Shown: positions 13,901-24,639 of the stretch, one piece after another
How positions within the stretch are numbered: the stretch's first letter is position 1
How the letters are laid out: every line of letters starts with the position of its first letter
NCBI GenBank assembly: GCA_034687125.1
Contig: JAQGBZ010000084.1
Coordinates: forward strand, 1-64,000
DNA from: Neelides folsomi
Lineage: Eukaryota > Arthropoda > Collembola > Neelipleona > Neelidae
Length of the DNA stretch: 64,000 bases
Direction of reading: 5' to 3'
Position numbers and translations under genes: made by a program
The notes under the pieces: generated by a model
The model's input: only the letters and a program-made list of their open reading frames with translations
The model's database searches: none
What the model was told of the DNA's origin: nothing

Positions 13901-16819
13901 AATTGTATTTGTTATGATAAATTTGGTTGTGTATCTGTATGCATTAGAGATTCTTTGTTCTTGGCTCGACTTCCTTCAATCTCGAGAGGACCGCGGAATT
14001 GGACGTAGAAAGTTTCGGCTATTTAAGTTTTGCCCAACATTGAGAAATGTGTGGGGGGGGGGGTTGAAGGAATTGAAAAATAGTTGGAAGGAAAGCGAGT
14101 TTCTTCCTCCTCACCTTTCCTTGGTGAAGGTGAACCCAAAGTTTAATTTTTGCGTGAGGAGAAGCAATCAATCTTGAGGGAAATGAGTTGGCGATTTTTC
14201 CCTTTTCATCTAACAGGAGAAACCCTCATCTCTTTCCCCCAACTCAAACCATATATTTCCCCGTCAGTCATATTTATTTCTTTTCAAGATCCAATTGGAA
14301 TTTCGCCCCTCGATTATCATAGTAATGGATTGAAGGCCGATGATGAACTTCATTACATAAATGTCCTAGTGGGTAAATCCAAAGCCTTCTCTTTCCGGGA
14401 GACTTATTGAGGGAAATTTGAAATGATGTGAAGGCCCTTGAATCTACATATGCCTTTGGGTAATTGAGGAAATAAAGGAGTTTGGAAAAGGAAGTTCGTC
14501 TTTTTTCCTTTTTGAAAGAAAGGTGAATTTGAAGGAAATTGTATTTTAAGAAGTGTGAAGAATTAATCTCTTCGCCTTCTCACAAATTGAAGCTTCGTTC
14601 AAGTAGGTAATTCAACTTGGGCCAATTTGAGTCCCAGAGCCACGGGAAGATTTATTTTCTTTGAAAAGAAGGAAAACCTTTTCCTATTTATCTCTTGATG
14701 ACTCTTAAGTTAATTTCACAGTAAGTTGATCTCAGCTATTCTCCTTTGTCAACCTTCCTCGAGGGGGAATTAATACACATTTATTTCTCTCTACCTCTTT
14801 CTCTCTCTCTCTCTCCAGTTAGGAGTGTCCTATTAAGGGAAAAATTTGGAATTAAGGAGTTGACGGGTTCCCGAGGCGGAGGAGGAATCTCCGCCACTTA
14901 CTCACTCCCGCCCTAATTAAGAAGTCAGAGAGAAACAATATTATCTCATACACAGTCGAGCAACTTTGGGGAAGAATCTCTCGAAGGAATAATGAGTGCA
15001 GAGAGAGGGACTTTATTTAGGTGGAATGTGAACAGATTGAGAAATTACTTTTTCCAATCACGTCTTTTATAAGCTCCTCTTGTTACTTTTTCGCTGATGC
15101 TTTATCGGGAAATTAGAAAAGATTCGCCTTGGAAGGGAACATAATTGGAATAAGGGATATAGGCCCATATATCCGGTGAGGGTCTTAGGGACTGGTCATG
15201 GGATTCCGTGTCAGCCGTCACCTCCTATCCCCACATCTCTCTGAGGGAGCTGATCAAAAGAGTTGCATTTCCCTTGATTACTCCGATAATTGAAGATTTA
15301 TTGGGAAGCTCTTTCCACTCCGATCCACGTCATTCAACCTTACATTAACTCGGGAGCCTCCGATGGTACACACACAATGTACCTATGTATACCTATAGAC
15401 AATGGTTCCTATTAGGATGGAACACCTTTAGCTCCTCCATTAGAGACCTGCTCATCGGAACCAATTGGGAGGATGAAATATTAAAATGTGAGTTTCATTT
15501 CCTCTCAGTCGGAAGTGAGGGGGAAGGCTCGATTTAAATTTAATAAAAATGCTAATGGGTTTATTAGTATGTATTTGGAAAGTGGCTAATGGGTGGCCTG
15601 AAGATTGTGCTTTACATGTAAATGGATGAAGAGGATGAAAGGATGAGGCTGACAAGTCACGAACTGGATTTGGAATCCATAATGGAATTATGGAATTACG
15701 ATTAGTGCGGAAGGTGGGGGCCAATTGGGCGATTTAGAACGGGTCGATAAAGAATATTCCCCAATTCCTTTCTCCTCATTCTTATTGAGTGGGTATTTAA
15801 AAAAGGTCTTTTGGATGTTGGGCAAACTGAGGGTTTTTGCATGTGTAAATACTAGCAAGGATGGAATTATCATTTCTTTCTTAATCTACCGGATCAAACT
15901 TGATTTCACCTGTCAGAGAGGAAATGGGAATTGTGAATGACATTTGAGGGACTGAGGGAGGGAATTTATTAAATGCCTCATCCACTCAACCGACTCAACC
16001 TTCCCAATCTCATCATGAGAGTAAGTTGGCTCAATGGGGACCATTCAACTCCATTCCTTGGAAGTTTAAAAAAAAGAAAAAATGAGGAGTTCGGTCCAAA
16101 TTAAGGGAAAAGAGACAGAGTAGCACTTGACAAAATAGGAAGAAGGGAAAAAAATTCATGAAAATTTTAGCACATGGAGAAAAACAATTTTGGAAAAAGG
16201 TTTTTTCCCATTGGAAAGACACTTTCATGTCTTGGTTTGTCCAGCGGAGGAAAACGCCATTTATATGAACTTCTAAGCCTATTGTCCCCCATTTATTTTC
16301 CTTTCTTTTCTAATTCGCGGAATTGGTTTTATTGTCATATTCAATGTCCTTTGTGAGTTAATAGACACGTCAGGGCAGTCGGAATAATTCCGCCAAGAGA
16401 TCAGCCATTGGGTTTATTTAAAGTCTTAGCCAGAGAGGAAATGGGTTGGGTAAAAGGTTCTGATCGGCTCGGCAGTCAAGTGCGGCGTCCATTCTTTCTC
16501 CCATCATCACATCACCTTGGAGTCACTCCACTTACGCCCCTATACCTATCCAAGAGGAATCCTCTCTCCTATAGCTCCACAATGCACACTCACATTTCCA
16601 TTAGCTGGTCACGAAGCTACGGTCCTACACTCAACGTCTTACGTTTTATTTCACCTTTTAAAATCACTTTAAGTACGTTGAAAGAGCATCCGCCATATGT
16701 ATTTATCAAAAAAGGCCATTACCGGGCCCTTGTGAGAGCGTCTATTACACCCACTCATCGTTGTAAATATACATGGATTCTAATTCTCCCCCTATTCATG
16801 TCTTCCTTTGTTTGCGTAG
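13901..16819. other. Upstream flank of gene A
   Basis: No confident gene. Contains a run of 11 G at 14053-14063 and a (CT)n tract at about 14797-14815 that runs into CTCCAG and so resembles a splice acceptor. A 151-codon frame at 16408-16863 overlaps gene A's first exon in another frame. If gene A has a further 5' exon or promoter it may lie here, but I cannot place it. Confidence 0.4.
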
Positions 16820-16889
16820 GGAAGTTCGGCGGGGACGACGCGGTCGGAGATGCACAACACTGAGGGGAAGTCTGAGCTGAACGTCAACG
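16820..16889 (+). CDS. Bx: Gene A, probable first coding exon (5' end possibly UTR)
   Basis: A long pyrimidine-rich tract ending in GCGTAG marks an acceptor at 16818-16819. The donor is ACG|GTGAGA, with GT at 16890-16891. The ATG at 16850 gives [13 protein letters not shown] plus one base (phase 1). The acceptor at 22880-22881 leaves an exon that needs exactly one base, so joining them makes a Gly codon and continues into DTIGPPG and the LIM frame. The frame is also open upstream of the ATG to the acceptor, starting in phase 0, so another 5' coding exon is possible; otherwise 16820-16849 is 5' UTR. The exon is clearly GC-richer than its surroundings. Support comes from splice sites, phase and composition. 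I cannot confirm homology for such a short, variable N-terminus. Confidence 0.6.
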
Positions 16890-19800
16890 GTGAGAGTCCA
16901 TATTCAATACATGGCCGGGAGAATAATGGAGGGCTCCCGGGTTTGTAATTTAATTAGTTCCAAGGACCGTGAAATGGCAATTTGACTATTATCATCTTTT
17001 CAATATTAAATGTCAATGGGTTTGATGTCGAGAAAATGGAGTTAATCTCTGGCTTTTATCGGCCTTTGGATTGGGGGACCGGGGTTGTGTAAGAGGGATT
17101 GTTTTCCCATCCACCACTTCAATGGGGTCTCGGAGGAGGAAATGATGAGTAAGGGAGTGAATGGGACTGAAGGTGGGGGCTTTCTCCAGAGAGCGGATAA
17201 AGGGAGACGGAGGAATGGAGAGCAAAGTGCATTTTCAGATTCCATGTTTACCGATCTACCGAATCGGTCTTCTTCTTGGAAATAATAGCAAATTCATGTT
17301 GCAGTCTATTAAGCAAAGGGATTTATTTTCATTCTATGCCCTCCTTTGAGTCGAGACCGGGAGCATCCAACTTCTCCACTTCTCTCTCCCTGACCCCTCG
17401 AGCAACTCCGCCATCAACCCAGGGCCCCATAAATCAAGATATACGCGGCGGGAGTTTGAGCATTATCAAAATCGCTAATGAAAACACCAAAATGAACTCA
17501 CCGTTTTGAGACTTGGGCCGTGTCGGGTTGTTCCCAACCTCGGTGACCCTTCCTCGTGGGGAAGCCCTTAATGCCTCTTGAGATATTAGCATTTGGGGAA
17601 TTGTGGGGTTTGCCGACCGGTCAACCATTTCCATTACGACCTGAGGATGGATGAAGGTGGGGCGGGAGGCTCCAGAGACTGGTGTGCATACCTTCCGCTG
17701 ATCCGACCCCTATTACGGCCCACATTACCCGACAAATGCCAATATATTTCTCCATCATTCCCTCCTATTTATTTCCGAGGGAGGATCCGTCCCTATTACG
17801 TCCTCTTTCTATAAATTGAGATAAACTCGGGAAAGGCTTAGAATAAGGTGTGCTATTGATGTTGAGTTATTGAGGATTGAGGGCCGAGAGTCCTAAGGGA
17901 AATTTCCCCAATTTCGATTACACTCGCCCCAACTTTCTCAAGAGGGTGATGAAGAGCGTGTGTTAAAGAGTTTGTAATAGTAATGAGGAGAATGGCGGGA
18001 GTCATGAACTTTAATTCATTTTCCTTGTTTCCAAACACCCTCCGTTTTGTCTTCCTCGCAAAGGCAGCGGGACATGGAAGTCCCATTATGGAACTCAATA
18101 CACACACTCACTCCATTCCTTCGAGTGGAGGAAAAATTGGGCCGTTTACTGCGGTGAGGAGATTGAGTGTTGGAAAACCACTACTTGATACCTTTCGATT
18201 CGTCAATTTGATTCCGGTGGCTGGCGGTCTTAATTAAATAATTCCCCATTATCCGCTCCCTGTTTACATTTCATTCATATGATTTTAATTTCCTTATCAA
18301 TTCGGTCCTCTTTGTTCACTTGGCGGAAGCGGAGCCTTCGATTCTCATAAGTTGGGAAGTGGAAGGTTTGGCTAATTAAGAGCCCCATTCAGCTCGAACC
18401 GATGCGAACCGATGGTGGGATTGCCATTAGGCCCTGTATGAATATAAGCTCCTCCAGGAGGTGGAAAAGACTAATGTTTGCCTAAGACTAATAGGAAAAC
18501 CTCAGCTCCTTCTCATTTACGGAAAAAGGGGGGAAGGGTAGACAATAGGAACAAGAGCCCGAGGTGGATCAGGCTTATGAGGAAAATCTAATTATAGTTA
18601 AAGTTCGTTAAAACTTTGTTAAATTATTTTGCAAGAAAGTTTTCATTATCAAAAGGACTTAATGAGTTTTCCTCATCATGAAAATATATGTGTTTCCACT
18701 TCGGGATCGTTATAAACTAGGAGAGTGTGCATAGGAACCTTTTTGTGTGTGAGTTTGGGCATCTCTCGGGAAGACGCCGTTCCTCCTCATCTCACAGAGA
18801 TAGTGTTAGCTAATAGGGATTTATTCCTCCTCAACATTCCCAATTCAGTTTACAAGTTTTATTATTTCTCATGTCCTTCTCTTTACATCTATTTGCCCAG
18901 GAAAAATATCATCGGATCTATTAACTCATATTAGAAAGGTCCTATTCAATTTCATTCCCAGATACACATGAAAAATTTATATTTTAATTACCAAAGTTCT
19001 ACAGAATTACTTAGCTTTCTATTATTCTCTAAACTCATTCTAAAGGCGTTTCTTCCCCTTTTAAAAAACATGAAGATTTTGAGCTTTCAAAATTTGTGTA
19101 TTATTTATTAAAAAAAACAGTTTAATTTTGTTGGTTTCTTCCAACTATACAATTTCACTTTTTTGTCCATCAAATTTCTTTTTTTCACCCATCTTCGAAT
19201 TTATTTTTTCACCCATTATTCGAATTTCATTTTAAGGAAACTTTATTGGATTTTTGCATTGAAAATTTTGTTAGAGAACCCATACAATAACAAAGAAAAT
19301 ATTATATGACATGTTTTTAAGCACAAATTTGATTTCAACTGAAAAAAGTATTTATTTCATGATTTGATTTTAAAATCTTATAAATGCTAACTTTTATACT
19401 TAAAAATAACTTCAAAGTTTCCCCCCTTTTTATTGTCAATAAAAAGTCATGTTTTTGATTTTGGCTTCTTTTTCTCAATTCATTCTCTCGCACTTGGATA
19501 TTTCTATCGGTTCTCTTTTTCGGGCCGAGGATTTGGTTGAAGTTGACTCTGAATCCCTTGTTGATGGAAATTGGATATCCGATTATATCCTTTCACATAA
19601 ATTCAATTTCCTCCTACTATCTTTTTGATGAAGGGTGGGTAAATTGATTTGAGATTCAAGGATCAAATCCTCTATTCAGAGGACAAACAGAGAAAATGAA
19701 TTTGAGGGGATGATTATATCTATCCTTCAATCCACTCTATTGGACAGACTGTTTATGCCCCACTAAAGTAAATTGAGGTGGAATATAAAAGTGGAATTAA

Positions 19801-22800
19801 TGGGAATGGAAGGTATTTTGTTTAAGCGCCAGAGCTCCACTTCCCACCCAACATTTTTTAAACTTGGGTTCATCATTTGGAGAAAATTTCGACTCATTTT
19901 GTCATTTCGCATGGGAAAGGGATCCAGGTGGAAAAGAAGTTTGTTCGAACCTTCGGATTTAAACCCTTTCTTGGATCACTTAACAAAATCATGTCCCATC
20001 ATTCACCGTCTCAATTCCTTCCCATAATTGGTCTCAAAACGACTTAAAAATAAGACAAATGAATCTTAATCATAATTTAATCAAACCATCCAACCATCTA
20101 TTCAATAATAGAAAATTTACAAATTAATATTTCTAATATAGTAGATACGATTGATATTTACTATACTATATTCTATATTTAATAAGTACACAAAATACAC
20201 ATATGTGCGTATTTATCCAATATTTTATTATAGGTCTTATCAAAAATTTGTATTTGTTTCTACCAGGTGGAAATGTATTAAATAATTTCCAACAAGGGTT
20301 TGATGATTTGATGCATGAAGTTTTATAGGATTGTATGTGTGTTATTTGTTCTGCATAGCTTCTCGTTCCCGTTCTCGTTCCCGTTCCCTTTGATGAGAAA
20401 ATACCTCAAAGGGGCGAGTGTAGTCTTCCACGTCCGTCCGCGGAGGAATTCTCTCATAGTGGGAAGTGTAAGAATGTCTCAATGATGACGGAGCTGGAGG
20501 GTCCGGTGGAGGGCGGATAAGTGGCCACAGGAAAGGCAAAGCTCCCGCATTCCGCTCCGACTCCTTTATGAGAAAATTCCAGGGAAGAGGCCTAATTACA
20601 TTTTCACCTGTCTCTCCCTTCAAGGGGATGCTCTCCTCTTAATAGACTCCCCTATATACCTAATATAAATATATCCTCCCTCTCACATCGTTCTGCTCCG
20701 CCCAAATTCTAAACAATTTAATTACGGAGGAGATTAAAAATGAAAATGCCTTTCTCCTTTAAATTTGTTAATTAGGAATTCCTGGCCAAATTAATTTCAT
20801 TTGTGTGAAGATCTTTGTTAATTTCTACATTCACTTTACATCTCATTTTTACCTACTATAAAATCCATACCCAAGTATTACTAACTACAACTTGTAAGTA
20901 TAAGTAGATACTTACATGCTGATAATAATTTGTATTTATTTTCCCTATTTTGAATATGGGTATTCTTATTGGACATTTTATATTGGTTTGTACAACTGTA
21001 TTTAAGATATGTAGTTTCCATTTAATCCCAAGGCGAATTAATGATTGAGAGATGGGAGAGGAATTGGCATTAGAGAGTTAATAAAGTTTGGGCGATTAAG
21101 GGAGAGGGGAAGATTTAAGAGGCTGTGGGAGTCGGAAATGGAATTAGATGAGATTCCTCGGGGTTTGTCCAATAGACCAGGTTTTCTCCCATTGTTCTCC
21201 TTTGAGGATGCGGCGGGAATGAGCTGTTCCGAGAAGCTCAAGTGTTAAATGGGCGAATACAAGCGTCAAAACAAGTTGAGTAAAGATCCAACCGGGTTTC
21301 CCCAAAGTTTGTTCGACCGTTGCAATGTTAATTAAATCTGGGAAAACGAAAAGAGACGAGCTAATGAAACGTCAAGTGCGGGCTACTGTGATTAATTGCC
21401 TTGCGATACGTTTATATTCCCTCTTACTTACTCTCTCATGTTCATATACTCACAGTCTTATACATCTTATACAGATCTGTATATCCAAAGAAGATATCGG
21501 AGAAAGCTCACCCATTCACATTTACTTCCATTTACACTATTTACCATCAAAGATATACAAAGAGATATTTCCTCGTATATTCCATATTGAGGGAAGGTTT
21601 CGGGAAATGGGAAGGCTATATAAACAAATATATTAGGTATATCTCTTATTGTTTAGTTAATTCTCTCTTCTCAAATAACAGTTTGAACCGAAATAAAAAC
21701 CTCTTTGGACAACTTATTGTCTTTCCCTTTCATGCAATTTTATGCAATTTGGTTCTTAATTTAAATTCTCCCTCATTTTTATTTCTTTCTCCCCCTTATT
21801 ACACTGCTGTTATTATTGTTAATACCTATGATATAATTTTTGTAAATTATTACCGTTTGGAATGAATAGCTCAAAATTCCCAGAATTATTATTTTTACAT
21901 ATTTCAACAAGAAGCAATTTGAGTCTTGTCATTTCAAATTTTCAATTCAAATGTTATTGGCTTATTCCTTTGATGTAAGAAACAGGAATTTTTCTTTGAA
22001 TTTGAGATTAAGAAAAGGTAAATGGACTCTAATGACATTAACCTTGTGCTTTCATTTGACATTAAACTTCTCTTGCTCAAACAGAGTTCCCTGTAGTTAA
22101 TTAGACTTAAACCCATTTATTTGCCGATTGAAGTTTAATTTCCCTCCTTGTGGAGTTGAATGGGAATGAAAGCACAGGGGTGAAATTCCATTGAAACAAC
22201 CTCACTTTCTTCTCCTCTATCATTTCCCATTTCAGATGAATGGCTCAATTTGACTCTGGCCAACACGCATTTCGTGACCGTGGAAATCTCCTCATTATAC
22301 TTCCAACTAACTCCTCAAATTTAATGATTCATTCCCCATGTTTTCCCATTAATTTCCCTCCTGGAGGATTTTTTCAATCTTCAATCCTCTCTCTCTCGGA
22401 CATGGGAAGTAGCAGTAGAAAAAAGTAGTTAAATTGTCAAACAACTTTCCCCCATAACTTTAAGATAAATTTATTTAACTCCCATTGGCACGTTCAAGTT
22501 GGGAGGGGATTTGGTGATGGGTGTAGATTTAATGTTCTTTATAATGAAAGTTCTGAGCACAAACCAATTATCTCATAAGGACTGAAAGGAATAGGTAGGA
22601 ATTGTTCTATTTATTTGCCAAAGGCAATTATCCGCTCAGGGGAACTGCCAAATTCAATTCCATGTTGTCGACTGATTGAGAAGGCGCGGGAGCTCATTTC
22701 CGGGATTCAACTTGATCCTCATCACTTTCCCCCCTCTTTCTCTCTCTGGCCGTCCTATTGAGAAGGTTCCAGAATTAATTAGGAGAACACGGATGGGCTG

Positions 22801-24639
22801 AGCTTTTATTCCATAATTTCATTTCCTCTCCCAAGCCTTCAAGGTATAAAATAGAGAATCTAATCATGTCTTTTCTCATAGGAGACACCATCGGACCACC
22901 CGGGATGACCAACGGCGAAGGTTTGGGTCTCGGGGCGGGAGTTCCGGGCCCGCCCGCTCCTCCGATCGCCCACGGGGCGGGAGTTCCGGGCCCGCCGGCG
23001 CCCCCGATCGGCCATGGGGCTGTGAGAGTCCAAAGCACCCGAGAACCTGTAGGAGTATCCGGAGGGGCGAAGAACGAATGTGCGGGTTGCGGGAAGCGGA
23101 TCACGGACCGATTTCTCCTCAAGGCCCTTGACATGTATTGGCACGAGGATTGTCTCAAGTGCGGCTGCTGCGACTGTCGTTTGGGCGAAGTGGGCTCCAC
23201 GCTCTACACCAAGGCCAATCTCATCCTCTGCAAACGGGACTATCTTCGGTAAGTTTGGGTAGAATTAGCAAAGAAAAATGGGGCCTAATACATCAAGCTT
23301 TAAAGAGCTTAATTATTATTATTCTTTCATTAAAAGGCGAATGGGGAAAAGTGGAATTTTTACGGGAGCGTAAACAAACTAATTGAAAACTCACAAGTAC
23401 AATAACTCACTGTCAAAAACACGAAGTGAATAGGCCCGGCGCGTTTCTATCCCAAATGGGCTCGTTATTAGCTTCTTCCCCCCATCCGATGTGGACTGAA
23501 TCCAATGTGTAGCAATTCACCAATTACTTTATGTAAATCTGAATTGGTTTTTTCTCCCTGGGCGTGTATAGGGTCTATACAGACCTCTCGTTTAATGAGT
23601 CCCTCTCACTCCGTTTCCTCTGGCTCGGGCGTCTTTGGCTAATTAGCTTTTAGGGACACTCTCCCCATCTCGCCCATCTCTAAACCTCATCAATTCGCAA
23701 TGCATAGAAACTATCACACCGGTTTCATTAACTCTTCTCAATTACGGAACCGCCAGGACCAGACACCGCCCCTTTCGCCCAATTCATCACCCAGGGACTA
23801 ATTGATTCTTGGCAGGTTGTTCGGGAGCACTGGCTACTGTGCCGCTTGTTCCAAAGTCATCCCCGCCTTCGAGATGGTCATGAGAGCGAGGAACAACGTG
23901 TATCATCTCGAATGCTTTGCCTGTCAGCAGTGTAACCACAGGTCAGAATTTAATTCTCTTTCCCAAAATTCGCCCATAATAAATCATAAAAACAATTTTA
24001 TTATTTTAAATATAACAAAACCAATATTGTATAATTATGATACTTATAGAATACATGTAGAATTACAATACCCTGTATATCAATTTACCATAATTATTAC
24101 ATTAATACTAGGTATATAAATATTTATTAAGTGTTTCACAATGTATTTATGAATATGGTATTTATGAATATTTATCCATAAGGTTTTGTGTTGGAGATCG
24201 ATTTTACCTATGTGAGAACAAGATCCTCTGTGAATACGACTACGAGGAACGGATGGTTTTCGCAAACATGACCTACAGCCCTGGAAACCTGGCGATCCTG
24301 AGAAGGCAAGTGATATTACAATATCAATCAATGTCAAATCATTCCCATTTATTTAATCATCCGGGAAAATTGTCCCAATTGTGTTCCGTTGTGTTTGACA
24401 CGTGGAATGAAAGTGATTTGATTTCCCACAGTAGCAACAACCAAGAGGGGAAGACGGGAGGTTCATCTCCGGCCATGACCACGACCAACAACGTTGGGTT
24501 CAACAATTCAAGCGGGAGCAGCTCGCCCAAGTTGCAGGCCCTTAGTCCTTCCTCGACCATGTCTCATCTTCACCATTCGCAGCCGCATCTCCTTCATCAC
24601 CACATTCACCCGCCGATCGCCCAGCGAACAGCAACGTAA
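16850..24639 (+). CDS. Bx: LIM-only protein gene A (Beadex/dLMO, LMO1/3-class rhombotin), whole gene model
   Basis: Model: join(16850-16889, 22882-23248, 23816-23941, 24183-24305, 24432-24639), 864 nt including the TAA stop, 287 residues. Every junction keeps frame. The protein has a Gly/Pro-rich N-terminal region of about 85 residues, then two LIM modules: LIM1 from CAGC through HEDC to LILCKRD, and LIM2 from CAAC through HLEC to ILCEYD. All eight zinc ligands of each module are visible. A Ser/Asn/His-rich tail follows. There is no homeodomain or other DNA-binding domain. In the family, LMO proteins act in the nucleus by binding Chip/LDB and limiting LIM-homeodomain complexes such as Apterous-Chip. 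At 287 residues it is longer than vertebrate LMO1/3 (about 156), because of both tails. A paralogue lies in opposite orientation at 45088-50567. LMO identity is near certain; the first exon and the tail splicing are less sure. Confidence 0.93.
20342..20623 (-). other. Unrecognised 93-codon reading frame with an Arg-Glu dipeptide run
   Basis: Antisense to gene A's first intron. From the ATG at 20623 to TAA at 20342-20344 the frame is open and ends in an Arg-Glu run of about 11 residues followed by AMQNK. The run comes from a 12-bp DNA period (GGAACGGGAACG / GAGAAC variants at about 20361-20392). A Pro-rich patch ([10 protein letters not shown]) lies in the middle. Codon choice varies within the repeat, but that also fits a simple-sequence tract read by chance. 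An internal CATAAAG|GAG could serve as an acceptor. I recognise no domain. It may be a coding exon of an unknown antisense gene or a chance frame across a microsatellite. Confidence 0.22.
20893..20916. repeat. Short perfect hairpin, 9-bp stem
   Basis: TGTAAGTAT at 20893-20901 and its exact reverse complement ATACTTACA at 20908-20916 flank a 6-base loop. It lies in AT-rich intronic DNA of gene A. No function can be assigned, and an arm this short can arise by chance. Confidence 0.4.
22882..23248 (+). CDS. Bx: Gene A exon 2: Gly/Pro-rich N-region plus LIM1
   Basis: Begins after the acceptor TTTTCTCATAG and ends at TATCTTCG|GTAAGT. It encodes the variable Gly/Pro N-region with two 14-residue repeats, then the whole first LIM module up to the Arg codon of RDYLR. 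LIM1 zinc ligands are CAGC, HEDC, the two Cys of CGCC, and C..D of LILCKRD. The intron falls in phase 2 inside the Arg codon; as I recall, vertebrate LMO1/LMO3 genes have an intron at the same RDYLR/LFG point. An ATG at 22866 is in frame but overlaps the acceptor tract, so it is probably intronic. If a transcript started inside the previous intron it would be the start of a shorter isoform, 279 residues. Confidence 0.92.
22932..23015 (+). repeat. 42-bp tandem duplication inside gene A exon 2
   Basis: Two adjacent 42-bp units, 22932-22973 and 22974-23015, are nearly identical and very GC-rich. In frame they encode [14 protein letters not shown] and [15 protein letters not shown] partial third copy (GGGGC) follows. 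The period is a multiple of three, so copy-number change keeps the frame. The product is a short Pro/Gly-rich linker ahead of LIM1. Gene B has no counterpart. Confidence 0.95.
23249..23815 (+). other. Gene A intron 2 (567 bp, phase 2)
   Basis: Donor CG|GTAAGT and acceptor TTCTTGGCAG. It separates LIM1 from LIM2. The corresponding position in gene B has no intron. I see no further feature in it. Confidence 0.9.
23816..23941 (+). CDS. Bx: Gene A exon 3: first half of LIM2
   Basis: Encodes the end of the Arg codon, then [11 protein letters not shown] and on to CQQCNHR: the first zinc finger of LIM2 (ligands CAAC and HLEC) and the start of the second (CQQC). Acceptor GGCAG|GTT; donor CACAG|GTCAG. 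Phase 2 at both ends, 126 nt. All residues are the same as in the gene B product. The match to insect Beadex over this segment is essentially complete as I remember that protein. Confidence 0.96.
23942..24182 (+). other. Gene A intron 3 (241 bp, phase 2)
   Basis: Very AT-rich, GTCAGA...CCATAAG. It sits at the CNHR/FCVG boundary, where gene B also has an intron (4,054 bp there), so this position is shared and probably ancestral. Confidence 0.9.
24183..24305 (+). CDS. Bx: Gene A exon 4: second half of LIM2 and start of tail
   Basis: Encodes [19 protein letters not shown], which completes LIM2 with the C..D ligand pair, then [10 protein letters not shown], a segment shared with gene B, and finally a gene-A-specific stretch SPGNLAILR. 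Acceptor ATAAG|GTT. The donor reads AGAAG|GCAAGT, a consensus GC-type 5' splice site. It joins in phase 2 to the next exon to form an AGT Ser codon. If the intron is retained, translation runs on through it without a stop. Confidence 0.9.
24306..24431 (+). other. Gene A intron 4, GC-AG type, 126 bp, open in frame
   Basis: Begins GCAAGT and ends GATTTCCCACAG. Its 126 nt make 42 codons with no stop in the host frame, so retention would insert 42 residues (starting RQVILQYQ) instead of truncating the protein. It is AT-richer than both flanking exons and has a good acceptor, which favours a real intron. Spliced and retained forms are both coding-competent. Confidence 0.7.
24432..24639 (+). CDS. 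Bx: Gene A exon 5: Ser/Asn/His-rich C-terminal tail and stop
   Basis: In the frame set by AG|T the exon encodes [16 protein letters not shown], then a Ser/Thr/Asn-rich stretch, then a His-rich end ([15 protein letters not shown]) and QRTAT with TAA at 24637-24639. Codon choice is GC-rich, like the LIM exons and unlike the flanks, which supports coding status. The tail is low-complexity and has no known domain. It shares no obvious similarity with the gene B tail. Confidence 0.85.

Larger units (their letters stand above)
16890..22881 (+). other. Gene A first intron (5,992 bp, phase 1)
   Basis: Runs from GTGAGA at 16890 to the acceptor TTTTCTCATAG ending at 22881. It has no recognisable coding exon on the + strand. 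Composition changes from mixed (16.9-18.6 kb) to AT-rich (18.6-22.2 kb). It contains an unexplained - strand reading frame with an Arg-Glu repeat at 20342-20623 and a 9-bp-stem hairpin at 20893-20916. Beyond these I see nothing definite. It could hold regulatory DNA or an alternative first exon. Confidence 0.5.

Noticed and set aside
14797-14826. (CT)n tract ending in CAG as a splice acceptor
   Set aside because: No open exon or matching donor follows.
16408-16863. 151-codon + strand frame
   Set aside because: It overlaps gene A's first exon in another frame, has no domain, and runs through a splice-acceptor tract.
22866-22881. ATG at 22866 as the start of gene A
   Set aside because: It lies in a pyrimidine-rich acceptor sequence ending in AG. 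A phase-matched upstream exon exists, so it was kept only as an alternative.
22775-23200. 141-codon - strand frame rich in Pro, Gly and Arg
   Set aside because: It is the antisense shadow of gene A's GC-rich repeat and LIM1 exon.
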